64,000 bases of DNA from Lucinisca nassula (taxonomy: Eukaryota > Mollusca > Bivalvia > Lucinida > Lucinidae): the NCBI GenBank assembly GCA_963580285.1, contig OY757014.1:100752072-100816071 (forward strand), given 5' to 3'. Below, one piece after another: positions 10,480-21,839 of this stretch (the stretch's first letter is position 1; each line of letters starts with the position of its first letter). The notes below the pieces were generated by a model. The model was given only the letters and a program-made list of their open reading frames with translations, had not been told where the DNA came from and searched no databases. The position numbers were made by a program, and so were the translations under genes.

Positions 10480-11344
10480 TGTGGTGCTGCAATGCCAACA
10501 CTATTGTATGAATGTGAAACACGGACAGTTTACCGACGGAACGCCAAAAGACTGAACCACTGTCTTAGAAAACCCTTAAAGATTAAGTGGCAAGACAGGA
10601 ATCCAGACACGGAAGCCTGAACAGGACAGGGATGCAACGTGTACATACACTTCTGAAATTAGCGCAGTTAAAATGGACAGGCCATGTTACCAGAATGCCT
10701 GAGGAACATTTGCCAAAGAAAATTCTCTGTGGGGAACTAGAAATTGGCAAACGCTCCCAAGACGGCCAGAAGAAGCGCTACAAGGACAGTCTCAAAGCCT
10801 CCCTCAGGGACGTCAAAATTCCAGTCGTGGGAACAAATTGCACAGGACAGGCCAAAGTGGCGAGGTCTCATTAGAAGGGTTGCCAGTGAATACGAGGCAA
10901 AAAGAATCAGTGAAGCTGACCAGAAACGCATACAGCGCAATGCCAGAGCTAAGACATCACCAAAAGAGCTCAGTGTTTTCTTCTAGCCCATCACGAAAAC
11001 ACGCCTATATAATTTTGACCCCCTCGAACCCCACTTTTATATAGTAAAACTGGGTTTTGCAGGGGTAACCTTATTTTTCTTATTTCAAATCTAAAATATA
11101 GATTGTGGGTACTCGTTAGAACCGCCTCGATGAGGCGGTTCTAATGAGTACCCACAATCTATATTTTGACTAGAAATTAGTAAAATATCACAATTTTTCA
11201 TCTAAAAATTTTCATTTTTTGGCGATTGAGGTAACACTGTATTTGTATAGGGGTAATTTCGTAATGCGCTGTTGCTCTATCTGCATCAGAGAGTTCAGAG
11301 CTAGAATCGGTCTCATCAGCCATCTTAGAACACACAAACAGTAA
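10480..11344 (+). pseudogene. LINE ORF2 C-terminal remnant, two frameshifts, split by a MITE
   Basis: Conceptual translation gives a familiar non-LTR retrotransposon C-terminus. It reads [20 protein letters not shown], then in another frame LLKLAQLKWTGHVTRMPEE and GKRSQDGQKKRYKDSLKASL, then back in the first frame SWEQIAQDRPKWRGLI. Frameshifts fall near 10617 and 10820. After the MITE at 10989-11266 the frame resumes with a C-x2-C...H-x3-H finger (CSICIREF ... LISHLRTHKQ) and a stop. The reverse transcriptase and endonuclease are absent, so this is a 5'-truncated dead copy. The clade is not certain (RTE- or CR1-like). Confidence 0.8.
10989..11266 (+). mobile_element. Family P MITE, best-preserved full copy
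   Basis: CATCACGAAAACACGCC at the left, CGTAATG at the right. It holds two hairpins: AACCCCACTTTTATATAG / AAAACTGGGTTT, then the central palindrome TGTGGGTACTCGTTAGAACC / GGTTCTAATGAGTACCCACA. It interrupts the LINE remnant just before its C-terminal finger. No clear target duplication is visible. Confidence 0.88.
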
Positions 11345-11363
11345 CATTTCTCAAATAGAGGAT

Positions 11364-11508
11364 CTTACACGAGTGTTCATGTATTATTGAATTTATTAAA
11401 CGAGTTGAGGAAAAGGGATAAAATGCGAGGCTTAGCTAAGCCTCGCATTTTATCCCTTTTCCTCAACGAGTTTAATACATTCAATAATACATGAGCACGC
11501 ATGCAAGA
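11364..11508. mobile_element. Foldback element with about 70-bp arms and no loop
   Basis: Centre CTTAGCTAAG at 11431-11440. The arms read GAGGAAAAGGGATAAAATGC and its complement, and continue outward through ATTATTGAAT to CTTACACGAG/CTTGCATGCG. Inner arms are perfect, outer arms have scattered mismatches. No coding capacity. Confidence 0.85.
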
Positions 11509-12030
11509 CTCTATTTATCATATGACATTTAAAACGCATTTTATTCACGATTGTTTAACAAAAATAGCAATATTCCGCCATTAGTAAACACGACGTCGTT
11601 AAAGACAGGACTGGACTATTTAAGGGAGCACAGGAAAACCTGAGTCATTCCTTGTCTGACCTCTGAAGGGTTAACATCAAATTCTATTTATCTGATTGGC
11701 TGTAAATGGAGACCTACTGTGACATCACAATGATTGACATTTTAATAATAAGTGATTGACAGCTCTGCTAAGTTTGAAGCTAACCTTGTTATCTCAATTA
11801 TGTAACAGCAGGCACACTCCATAATTGGTTTCAATAGACAAACAGAACAATTTAGTCATGATTAATGTATTTATGTTTTTATTTTTAAATTACAAAGAAA
11901 TAAAATACAAACATATTTCATAAAGGTTAATTATATAGCATATTTAGTTCTAATATACCGAAAAAAAAATTAAAGCTTCAAATTTGTTGAAAACTTATTA
12001 GCTGACACTATAGAAAACAGCTTCTTTTGA

Positions 12031-12062
<32 letters not shown>

Positions 12063-12298
12063 GTTTGAATGAAAGAATTGTTTTTTTTTTTAAATTTGAT
12101 ATAATAGAAAGACTTTTCCATTCTTCTTGTTTTTCTTCTCATAGAAGAAGAGAAATAAAAAGTAAAATGAATTATACACAGGCAGTCTTAGTAAAATAAA
12201 TTAAATAAAATTGACACAGCTAAACAAGTGATGGAATGGCTGAATGAATAAAACAGATGTCCAGACTTATCTCATTCCAATCTCAGTTTAGATTTTTT
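11509..12298. other. No gene recognised; includes (TAAA)n at 12031-12061
   Basis: AT-rich spacer with a TAAA tetranucleotide run and A/T-rich stretches. No coding or element signal found. Confidence 0.5.
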
Positions 12299-12370
12299 TA
12301 AATAAAATATAGATTTTTGGTGCTCGTAGGAATGGTCTTAATCAAGCAGCTCTAATGAGCACCCACAATG
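12299..12370. mobile_element. Decayed family P centre
   Basis: AAATATAGATTTTTGGTGCTCGTAGGAATGG and CTCTAATGAGCACCCACAAT-like blocks match the P central palindrome with many changes. The arms are not recognisable. Confidence 0.5.
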
Positions 12371-12452
12371 TACTATCAAGTGAGGGTATACATTTGTATG
12401 ACCTAAATGAGGCAATTCAAATGAGCCCCACAATATACTATAGAGTGATGGT

Positions 12453-12754
12453 TTGTTTGTTTGAATTGATGTTTAACGTCCCCGTCAACACTGTAAAGGT
12501 CATTTTGGAGACGTTGCTTCCAATTTTGTGGGATTTTTACCCGACACTGAGATGCAATGACATCTCAAGCCCTGTCGCCGAAGGGAACCAATAGGGTTTA
12601 TAAGCGTGGACGGGACGATTCGCACCGCTTTGCCTAGGCAGGCTTAGATCCTCTTAGCTGTTTACCAGTACTCGTGTGCGGGTCGGTTTCAGCTCTGCGT
12701 GGAAGCATCATGCAGCCCATATATTTCTTCAAGCCCCGATTGGCGAGGGCCGAG
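12453..12754 (-). mobile_element. SINE-1, full length, with 11-bp target duplication
   Basis: Complete minus-strand copy ending in AAGCCCCGATTGGCGAGGGC. Flanks AGAGTGATGGT (12442-12452) and AGAGTGTTGGT (12755-12765) differ at one position. Confidence 0.88.
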
Positions 12755-12765
12755 AGAGTGTTGGT

Positions 12766-13430
12766 ACTATTCCTATTTCTAATGAGTACTAGGACTAGCA
12801 TTTTACACATACAAATGTTCAATGAGGCGGTTCTAACGATTTTTGGGATATGTGTTAGAACTGTGTTATATCCCAAAATCTTTTTACAATGAATCATGTT
12901 ACAGAGAGGTTATTGTGTACAGAGAAAAATATGAAAACACACTTTATATTTCTTCCAAACCTAAATTGACATTCAGATAAAGTCGTTTTCTTATTTCAGT
13001 CAAGTTTGCTATTATATTTGCTACTACACAAAACCAGATTTTTTTTTCTATTTAAATGTTAATAAATAAATAAATAAATCTTTGTTTATGAAGCATAATT
13101 TATGTCCAGTTTTTGAAGGTATTTGGTTGATAAATATATGGACAGCAGCTGATTATTACAGTCAATTATATCCTATAATCCTTATCAGTTTTATGGCCCC
13201 TATAGGTAGCCAGCCCACCAAGACCAAGCCACACCTACTTTTTATCTGCTGGTTACCTGTACATGTTTAAGCTGGGAACCAGACCCCCCGGCATGAAAAT
13301 CCTGTCTTTAAGGACGTCGTACATGTAACGTTACGGGACGTATCTAGCTAATTTGCATATTTAATCCACTAGTGGTTTATCGAAAATATTACATGGCGTT
13401 ATTACACTCTCAGACGCGACGTCATATGAT
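12766..13430. other. No gene recognised
   Basis: AT-rich sequence. Fragments such as CAATGAGGCGGTTCTAACGA near 12820 echo the family P centre. No coding support. Confidence 0.4.
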
Positions 13431-13441
13431 AAATATGATTA

Positions 13442-13678
13442 TTATTATTTTTGTTTTTGTTTTGGTTTTACGGCTTATTCAAGATTGTTTCACTCATATC
13501 GAGCCGCTCGTTAATCAGAGGTGGGCGAAACCGGAGTACCCGGAGAAAAACTCCTGACCTTCCATTGCAGAACTTCGCGTCTCACATGTGAACCGAGCCA
13601 GGCTCGAACCACAGCGGTGAGAGACCTAATGATTAAGAGTCAGCGCTCTTAACCACTAGGCCACGGAGGCCCGTTCTC
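13442..13678 (-). mobile_element. tRNA-derived SINE (SINE-2), intact pol III promoter
   Basis: Read on the minus strand: A box TGGCCTAGTGG (13653-13663) and B box GGTTCGAGCC (13601-13610) both match the tRNA internal promoter consensus. A body with GGGTACTCCGGTTTCGCCC and a tail GTAAAACCAAAACAAAAACA follow. An 11-bp exact duplication AAATATGATTA (13431-13441, 13679-13689) flanks it. The head is tRNA-like but is not a tRNA gene: acceptor pairing and a terminator in place are lacking. Confidence 0.9.
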
Positions 13679-13871
13679 AAATATGATTAAGATTTGTCAT
13701 TGTCAGTAATTACAGACGAAGCATTATTTGGTAAACTGTGTGTAATAGTTTTCTTGTTTAAATTTCAGCCCTAAAGTCCGATGTTTTCGTCGAAAACTGG
13801 AGTGAAAATAATGTAAACTTGAATATAATAAACATAAAGGTAATTCATTTAACGTACACTGAATGGTTCAC

Positions 13872-14172
13872 CTTTCTTTGTTTGATTTGAGATTTAACGT
13901 CCCCGTCAACACTGTAAAGGTCATTTGGAGACATTGCTTCCAATTTTGTGGGACTTTTACCCGACATTGAGATGAAATGACATCTCAAGCCCTGTTGCCC
14001 AATGAAACCAATAGGGTTTATTAGCATGGACGGTCCGCCTCGCACCGCGGTTCCTGGACAGGCTTAGATCCTCTAAGCGGTTTACCAGTACTAATGTGCG
14101 GGCCGGATTCAGCTCTGCGTGGAAGTATCATGCAGCCCGTATATTTCTTCAAGCCCCTACGGGCGGGGGCCC
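13872..14172 (-). mobile_element. SINE-1, full length
   Basis: Tail TTTCTTTGTTTGATTTGAGA to head CAAGCCCCTACGGGCGGGGG. The CCGCGGTTCCTGGACAGGC variant marks the same subfamily as the copies at 7674, 38943 and 42991. Only CCTTTCT is shared at the flanks, too short to call a target duplication. Confidence 0.88.
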
Positions 14173-14303
14173 TTTCTGATGGGTGAACTGTTTAAACTAA
14201 ACTAAAACGAGGTCGATGGTACGCCATCCCAAATCTCAGGGGTTAAGTACCTGAAACAACATATTTCAAAAGTACAGCCCTAACAACATATTTCAAAAGT
14301 TCG

Positions 14304-14317
14304 CCCCCCCCCCCCCC
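14304..14317. repeat. Poly(C) tract
   Basis: Run of 14 C, then ACCGACCCGCC. Similar C runs precede repeat X elsewhere (24438, and G run 35180 on the other strand). Confidence 0.9.
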
Positions 14318-14318
14318 A

Positions 14319-16967
14319 CCGACCCGCCATGGGGCATGACCAAGGGGTCACAGTCTTAATCCATTCAATATGTTTACTTATTAATTCTGCAAAGTTTGAC
14401 ATCAAACTCTATAATTGACTATAAAACGGAAGTTGGGGCGAGGATTGCGGCCGCGTAAAATTGTCACGACAAGGTTTCTTATTTTCAACCCGAAACTTAT
14501 AGGCATGTAATTACTTGTTCTCTTACAAGAGAGCAATACTGACATGTTTACAAGTTAACCGAATTCTTATATTTTTTTTTGTGCTACGGTAGCTAGGCCT
14601 TGTCAAGAAAACTGTCCAATTATGTTTTCCTTGATAAACGTAGGTTTCTTCGTTCTTTTCGGACGGTTTCGGACCTGCACACACCTAAACATATGTTCTT
14701 CATGGAAGTTACGTCTGTCAAAACAGACAGATCTTGTTTAGAGGGCGTATTTTCTAACCAACTAACCTTCTTGAACCCTCTGTTATTCTCTGCTGGCTGG
14801 CCTATGTGGTCCTCCATACATGTGGCGTGTCGATCAGGCGACCCGACTTTGCGAGCTATTGTGGCAAGGCCATCGCATGATCGTACACGTGTACTGACCC
14901 ATCCCTATATAAGTAACTGACCGCTCAACATCGGGTGTGGAACATTATTTCCAGAGCCGATGTTGCAGTATCGAGCATAGGCCGATAGCAGTGAGTAAAA
15001 TGATTTTTATTTATTATCTTTGATTCTTAGATGCAGCGCTATTCTTGCTTGTCAGTATCCTTCTTGTTAATATTGCCATTTCTTTTCCCTGTACAGCACA
15101 TAAGGGGAGCACCTTAGTGTTGGGCAGATAAGAAATGGATCTTAAGCGCTGGATCTATTGCTTGCATGGATCGCCATCTATTGTAAGGGTAGATAATTTT
15201 GGCGATTTATGTAACCGCGTTCATAGTAGGGGAGATAACTGCGTTAGGATTAAAAGATACCGTGTAAGACGGCGTTTGTTCATAGGGCACGCACGCATCT
15301 TTTTGCAATATAATTTGTGTAGATTCTGATCAGGCGCAGTTTAAGGTCACACATACCATCATTATCGGCGCTTCATTGCATTGAAGGTCCTGATCAGACG
15401 CAGCACTGAATTTTCGCAATAATGTTATTGTACATGTTTTTTCTCTTCTTTCGTTGGAAGACTGTTCAGATCCAATGAAAGTTTTAAATGAAATAGTGCC
15501 AGGGTGCATTTTCTGTAGACCCTGATCAGACGCCACCTGCGTCTACGCGCGATATGTTTTTTATCAATCATATGGCTCCAAGAAGATTTTTCAGATATTT
15601 TTGAGTGGAGTACATTTTGCTCACCGGTCTAGCCTGTAAGACTGGGCGAGCATACTGTACTCGATTATGGATGACAAAATAATGTCCCTTACTCACCGTC
15701 TGTTGGCAAGGCGAGGAGTCCCAGCATCTATGGCTGGTCGTCATCATGAGTTAGTACCCTTTATCCTTAGTTTAGAGTCGATGTACTTATATCAGAGTAC
15801 TCCGAGCGATACATTGTCGCTGCAGTGTTAAAATAACGGTGGTGCACTCATTTTTTCGTGTTTCTGCTTTGGCATGCGGATTGTGGGTACTCGTTAGAAC
15901 GGCCTCACGCAGTGATACTGTTCTGAGGTGTGGACACGGTCCGTATTCTGGGCAGAAGTAGGGAACAATGGCAAACTTTTGCACCGTCATTTTCAGCCAT
16001 ATGTTTATGGTAACGCATTGGTTGTTTGCGCAATGGCGTTCTAAGGGACAAATTCCAATCATTTAAAACTGTAATGTTTCTATTTTATTTGTACATGTAT
16101 AAGCTCGTTTCTTAAATGTAGTAAGCTTTGGTGCACTGAGGTTGTATCAGTCCCACCACGTGTATTCGGCCGCAACGTCGTGACGTCAAATTCACGTTGA
16201 CGTCATGACCGTTGACATCGAATATACGTTGATATAATGCTCGCTTGCCCGCTCCTAGTGATCTGTTATGCAGGTTTCCCGTGCAATGAGGGGTGGCTTT
16301 CATTTATCGCATTTGTCAAAGGTCAAATTATCCTGAAAGTTTCACAACCCCCACTTGCGCGGGCATGGCATCACACATCAGGGAGAGAATTTGAAAAGTT
16401 GAGGTTAGCAGAGATTATTATGAGATGTTCGTTAATTTCAGACATCTACAAGGCTTTATGATCTACCAATGGCCTGTGGCCCGTAGTAGCATCTAATCGA
16501 CTATTTTGTCAAGCCAAGAGGGTAATCCATACTTGACGAAGTCAGAAACGAATCTCTTATATGAAGAAAAAATCTTCAACATGAAGGACGTGTGAAGGAG
16601 GCATACAGGCATACAAGCGTCCCGTGTATCAGATCTCCTTAAACGTGTATGGTTCAAAACATGAACACATCTCGTATATGCCAAAATGGAAACAGATAAG
16701 GAATTAACTTATTGCTCCTAAGAGCATTATGCACATGGCCATGATTAACTGTTGTTTTCCATAAGTGTGAGTGTGTGACGTGTACTGTTTTATTGAAGTG
16801 ATGTTGTAAATAAATATTTGTTACTTGGACCTTGTTCTTTCTCGATTAGACCACCCCTCGTCTCTCTTGACGCACGCTGCCTTTGGGTGTGTGAGGCTGA
16901 ACGGAGCCGCGGGCTAGCTCAACCTCCCACTCACCAGAAGTCGTGAAAAAAATCGATTTATGCCCAC
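14319..16967. other. No gene recognised; scattered small motifs
   Basis: Open frames here begin at non-ATG codons or lack family support. Noted inside: palindrome-family fragments GTCCTGATCAGACGCAG (about 15388) and GTAGACCCTGATCAGACGCC (about 15516); a decayed family P centre at 15871-15960 (GATTGTGGGTACTCGTTAGAAC); and clustered ACGTTGACGTCA-like CRE motifs at 16170-16240. Confidence 0.4.
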
Positions 16968-17226
16968 CCCCAACCCGCAGTGGATTTCCTTTCACTGACC
17001 GTTCCAAGGCGGTTCTTCTGTCGTGTTTTTTTTGTTATGGTTTGCCTTTGAGTGTGTGTATCACACATATATTTTGTTTTGGATAGCCAATTGACCATTT
17101 TGTGCGAAAGTATCGGCCCCTTTGGCTTTCCGCCGTTGATGTTTCCATTAGGGTCTAGTTATTTCATGTTTGTTTCTTTCCCTTTGGTGTCTCTAATGGC
17201 AGCTGTGGTTTAATTGTATCGATTCC
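16968..17226 (+). repeat. Repeat X copy
   Basis: CGTTCCAAGGCGGTTCTTCT through GGATAGCCAATTGACCATTT to GTATCGATTCCTGG. Diverged but co-linear with other X copies. Confidence 0.75.
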
Positions 17227-18279
17227 TGGGCCCAGTTGTTCAAAGCCTCGTTAGCTTAACGAGCTCGTTAGTGGTCATATTAACTGTTCTAGCAAGTTTA
17301 ATGTCTAAAATTTTGGTATTTTTGCTGAAAAAATGTGCTGCTCACTTTTTTTTTTTTAGCATATTTACCATAATAAATGGTCAAAGTTTTAACGATACGT
17401 TAACTAACGACGTCGTTAGTTTTGAATTTTATGGACATTTGACGTTTTAACCCCTCCAAGGGCCCAAATCTAACCCCAGTGCCATTGCTTTACTTGTATT
17501 ATATTCTACTCATCATTACCTTTGAATTGATATGCCACATTGCTGACATGGCTATGTTCCGAAAATCTAAATCCCGTTCAATAAGTTTTTCATATTTCAT
17601 TATTCATTGCTTCTGCAAAGTTAAAATCTATAAAATTGACTTTGTAAGTGAATTTTATTTATATTTGATCCTCTTGACCCATCCCCAGGCCTCTGGGGTT
17701 GGACCAAAAATAAATGTGCTCTTGCACACCCCACGCATGTAAGCGGCCCGCACAGCAAATTTTGTTGAATTCTGATTAACAGTTCAGGAGATGGCCTAAC
17801 GGACGGGCGGACAGATGACCAGATGGACGGATGGAGGCGATTTTAACATCCTCTTGTTTTTTAAGGGTGTGTCTAATTGCCCTCATTTACATAGGCGTCA
17901 GTCGAAAGGCAAGTAGTATTGCAAAATTGTCTGAACTCCACCGCTGCACTGTTGCCAGCAACCCAGGCACTGACAGATAGTATTTCCTATTGATTAGAGT
18001 CAACCGGCAGATAGTACAGATACGCCTGAGAAGACCTTAACCATTTTCGGGTTTTGTCCGCGTGACACACGTGCGTGTAAAATTTTCCCGTTTCAATACG
18101 CGGTTCATCGCGTTCATACGAGATTGCAACGCGTTTAATATCAGCCAAAGAAAGTGAATATTCAAAACGCGTTAGGTAAACTCAATACGCGTTTCAATGC
18201 GAGAGAATTCCAACCAATAAGAATACGATAGGTAAGTGACGATAAAACGCGTGAATGCGGAAGAGAAAAATCATCAGCT

Positions 18280-18284
<5 letters not shown>
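17227..18284. other. No gene recognised; ACGCGT-rich patch at its right end
   Basis: Starts GGGCCCAGTTGTTCAAAGCC and has CTAACGACGTCGTTAG (17403-17418), possibly an unclassified MITE to about 17465. From 18110 to 18250, GCGTT/ACGCG motifs recur (AACGCGTTTA, AAACGCGTTAGG, ATACGCGTTTCA, AAACGCGTGA). Confidence 0.4.

Positions 18285-18286
<2 letters not shown>

Positions 18287-18315
<29 letters not shown>
18287..18315. repeat. (TA)n microsatellite
   Basis: GTGTGTA followed by an uninterrupted TA run. Confidence 0.95.
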
Positions 18316-19236
18316 CTTAGTCAAAAAAGTAACTATACAAACTTCCGGGTGAAACTCACTAGATATCTGGCAGCTATTGAGCTAAATTTGGTTGTAGACA
18401 TGTAAATCGAACGTTTAGCTAGAGTATGCCTAAACTTGCATTTTCTCATACCTTTCTGCTCCAGAGTTGTCTTGCAATATGTGTCTAGAAAGATTTTGGT
18501 AGACAATGGACATTGCGCATGCGCAGAAATCTCTTTTTTTTCTAAGATGGAAGAAAATGTCGTCTGAACATCGGATAACACCTTACTTTTGCAATATCTC
18601 ATGATCTCGCATTATAAGCGAAGTTTAAATTTGTGAAATTCTCAAATTATCCCCCTTGCAATTAAAAGTATAGCAATTTTCGAACTGTTGTAATTTTTAT
18701 TCCTGTCAATCAATTTTTGCCATTTTTCAAACAAACGCGTTGTTTCCACTATTGCTGTTCATCATAATGGTAAAAAATACAGAAAAATCATGTAGCATGT
18801 AGCACTATCGATTGCGATTTTCTATGGAGTTCCCATTGAAAGCAGCATTTGCACACAAATTCTAAGAATTGGAGGTCAAGATGTGATAGCCTGTTTCTCG
18901 TTGCTGATGCAACCAAAGTTCCAAATCTTTTGTGAATAGACGCAAACGGTATCTAATAAAATGTAACTTGTATCAAATTTTAGAAAATGTAGGGTACAGG
19001 GAAATTTTGTGGATAATCACACACACACACTAATATTTACATAAGGCATGATTTTGGATTGCATAACACCCTAATGACTGGCAGTTTAGGGTAATACACA
19101 CTTGGGGTATTCTTGGGAATGTCAAACGGGTAGAGGACCAAGCGAGGGTATTCATTTTTCCTGTGATAAGTCACGTCTATCAAATTGTTTATGTGAGCCC
19201 ATCAGAACTGCCGTGTCATGGGTGATTATGGCGTTT
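18316..19236. other. No gene recognised
   Basis: AT-rich spacer. A (CA)5 stretch lies near 19018. No supported feature. Confidence 0.4.
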
Positions 19237-19781
19237 CATCGAAAAAAAACACCTAAACAAATTTGACCCCGCTAAACCCAACGTCTAAATAGTACAACTG
19301 GAAATTAAAGATATATATATATATATATATATATTATTCTTCTTATTTCTGCACAAAATATAGATTGTAGGTGCTCGTCAGAGCCGCCTCGCTGAGTCGA
19401 TTCTAACGAGGACCCACAAACTATGTTTTGTGCGAGTGTAGGACAACCCCCCCCCCCCCCCCCCGACGGACATACTCCTTTCCGCTCATTTTTGCATAGG
19501 TGGACAAAATCCCTTCCATGCTTTTTTTTTTGCAAAATGGACATAATCCCTCCCGCACATTTTTGCAAGGTGAACAGAATCCCTTCTGAAAATTTTCCAA
19601 CTAGTACAAAACCTCTTCTTTTCACAAAATCCCCTTTGCTAAATTTTCAATATGGATGCATCCCCTCAAACACACACACACACCCTGCCTGTCCTCCTTA
19701 GCTTATTTTATAAACTGCATAGCCTTGCGTGTATACTGGCGGATGATTCAGCACACAGACATATGTCATGTAATTTAAGTT

Positions 19782-20359
19782 CATCACGAAAACACATCTT
19801 TACATCTTTATATAGTAAAACTGGGGTTTACAGGGGTAAACCTATTTTTTCTTATTTCTGCTCTAAAATATAGGTTGTATCTTAAGGTGTAACTATACCA
19901 AATTTAGTGACACAGAGGTCTTTCTGATTTTTAATATTCATCACTGTGTCTCAACGCCGAAATTGTGAAACCGAAACGGATGATGTACAAGACCCGGCAA
20001 ACACAGCACATTCCCCTCCGAGCACACACCGACCGACGTAGCTCATGAAACAGGTCAACTGGAGGCATCAGGCAAGAGACGTCTACCCTAGGACTCCTAG
20101 GCGTCCGCCAACATTAGCAAACATGGCCCATACTCCACTGAAGTCCCGGGCATCAGGAAGGAGATGTCCAAAGTAGCGAGACTTGCAAAATTTAAAATGT
20201 AACAAAAAGTGGCAACCAAATCCGCTAAGATACATGTCTCACCTGACATCTATATTTTGAGCAATAATAAGAAAAAATATAACAATTTTTCATCTTAAAA
20301 TTTTCATTTTTTCGGCGATAAAGGTTACAATGTATTTGTTAAGGCATGTTTTCGTAATG
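19782..20359 (+). mobile_element. Family P MITE with its centre replaced or interrupted
   Basis: Left arm CATCACGAAAACACATC ... AAAATATAGGTTGT to 19880. Right arm CTATATTTTGAGCAATAATA (about 20250) to CGTAATG at 20359. The intervening ~370 bp shows none of the palindrome and is of unknown origin (an insertion that removed the hairpin, or a gene-conversion patch). Confidence 0.7.
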
Positions 20360-20621
20360 CCTTAAGCTGAATATGACTACCATGAACATATATGTTGTAT
20401 CAATACAGTTAAAAACATGCCTCTTTTAATTGTTGTTTTTTTGTATGATAAAACCAATGATTTGGGTTTTGTGTCAGCGAAGACTGGGGCGAAGGCTCAG
20501 ATGCTAATCTGAGTTTTTGCTGACTTCAAAGACAAATTATTGGCTTTGTCATACAGTTGCCTATATGTATATATGTATATGTATATGTGTTAAGAAAATG
20601 TGACAAAATATGTACGTTTAC

Positions 20622-20675
20622 AAAAAAAAAAAAAAAAAAAAAAAAATACTGAAAAAAAAAAAAAAAAAAAAAAAA
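20622..20675. repeat. Two poly(A) tracts
   Basis: A runs at about 20622-20646 and 20654-20675 separated by TACTG, followed by CAA/AAC-rich sequence. The Lys-rich open frame over it is not a gene. Confidence 0.9.
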
Positions 20676-21396
20676 CAACAACAAAAAAAACAACAACGAA
20701 AAAAATCAAACAAAAAACAAAAACAAAACGAAACAAAGATAGCCAACTCTTGTACATATCGCTGATGAATTTTATTTATTTATGCTTTTTGGTTTATTGG
20801 AACTTGTTTACTTATTTATTCATTTTTGATACTTTCTTGTTAATTAGTGCCTTATCCAATCATGCTCAATATGTTTATATTTTAAATGTGCTAAAAAGCA
20901 ATTGTCCAATTGAGTGCTATTAATGTCAAACATTTTTCTAATTGCCTTATTAGGTAACTCAATTATCTGTATAATCTTTCTATACTTAAATGGAAAAATG
21001 GATATCATTGCTGTTAGACACAGTTATTTAGAGAACAATGCTTTCTTTCTTTGGTTGATTAAAAGTTTTTTTTTCTGGGCCTATGCATAACAATTCCTTT
21101 TTTATCATGTATGCCTGGCAAAGACTCAGATCTGACTGTACATCCAAAAAAATTGACCAATCACCTTTGCTGTGTATGAAGGGTAATGAAGTGCCAAAGA
21201 ATTATGGTTGTGCAGTCTCATTCGAGTTTTTCACTTGAAGAACTTGGTATTGTAGGAAATGTTCAATGCAAGAAAGAGGATCCTCCAAGCAATTATTGGT
21301 GCAATTTGAGTCTTGAGGAAGATGCTAAAATAGTAGCCAACAGAACAGCATGTAGTCAACTGCAATAGTAGCTAACTGAACAGCTTGATGTAGAGG
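20676..21396. other. No gene recognised
   Basis: Interior of the long-TIR element. The short open frame at 21186-21368 (about 60 codons) has no recognisable family. Confidence 0.4.
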
Positions 21397-21568
21397 ATGT
21401 CAGCCGGGGGTGGTGGGTTGGGGTGGGGTTGTCCTAGTTGTAAAATTTACAAAAGGGATTTTGTCCACCCTGTAAAAAAGAGTGGGGTATTACGTCCACG
21501 TTGCAAAGAACACGGGAGGGATTTTGCACACTTATACAAAACTGAGCAGAAGGGATTATGTCCGGTGT

Positions 21569-21599
<31 letters not shown>

Positions 21600-21839
21600 T
21601 TGTCCGTATACTGTTTTGTGCATAAAAGGTAAAATTATCAGACTTTTCTTACAGAAAATATTCATTTTTGGTGGTAAAAAATTCAATAGTTTGTATAGGC
21701 GTATTTAGTAATAAAGTACCAACAATCTGTGTTTGTAACAAAGAAAAATGAATAAATAAATCAGCCAAAAAATAAAATAAATTAATGAAAATGAGGAAAA
21801 TAAGGTAGACGCCTGAAATACATGTATTTTTAAATTTCG

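Larger units (their letters stand above)
19434..21611. mobile_element. Long-TIR element with C-rich ends, 10-bp target duplication
   Basis: Flanked by TGTTTTGTGC at 19424-19433 and 21612-21621. Both ends begin with a GTRTACGGACAACCCC-like motif and a poly(C)/poly(G) run (19447-19464; 21583-21599). Inside, about 200 bp on each side are inverted relatives built from 'GGACAAAATCCCTTC' units; their conceptual translations share GQPPPPPP and TKSLP/AKSLP, which shows co-linearity but is not evidence of a protein. The interior holds a second family P copy and A-rich tracts; no transposase is recognised. Confidence 0.65.
19237..21715 (+). mobile_element. Family P MITE split by a 2.2-kb long-TIR element
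   Basis: Left part 19237-19433 has the CATCGAAAAAAAACACC terminus, a (TA)n expansion at 19310-19334 and the central palindrome (GCTCGTCAGAGCCGCCTCGC). The right part 21622-21715 resumes with AAAAGGTAAAATTATCAGAC and ends GTATAGGCGTATTTAGTAAT. The two meet at TGTTTTGTGC, which is present on both sides of the insert. Confidence 0.7.

Noticed and set aside
13600..13665. tRNA gene
   Set aside because: Good A and B boxes, but part of a SINE with TSD; lacks acceptor-stem pairing and proper tRNA ends.
14600..14920. 106-codon open frame
   Set aside because: Begins at TTG, no domain, no compositional support; likely chance.
17227..17465. MITE with GGGCCC ends
   Set aside because: Starts GGGCCCAGTTGTTCAAAG but the right GGGCCC does not pair beyond six bases and no TSD was seen.
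19423..19701. Proline-rich open frame
   Set aside because: The poly(C) run and inverted arm of a non-coding TIR element generate it.
20600..20923. Lys-rich open frame
   Set aside because: Created by poly(A) tracts.
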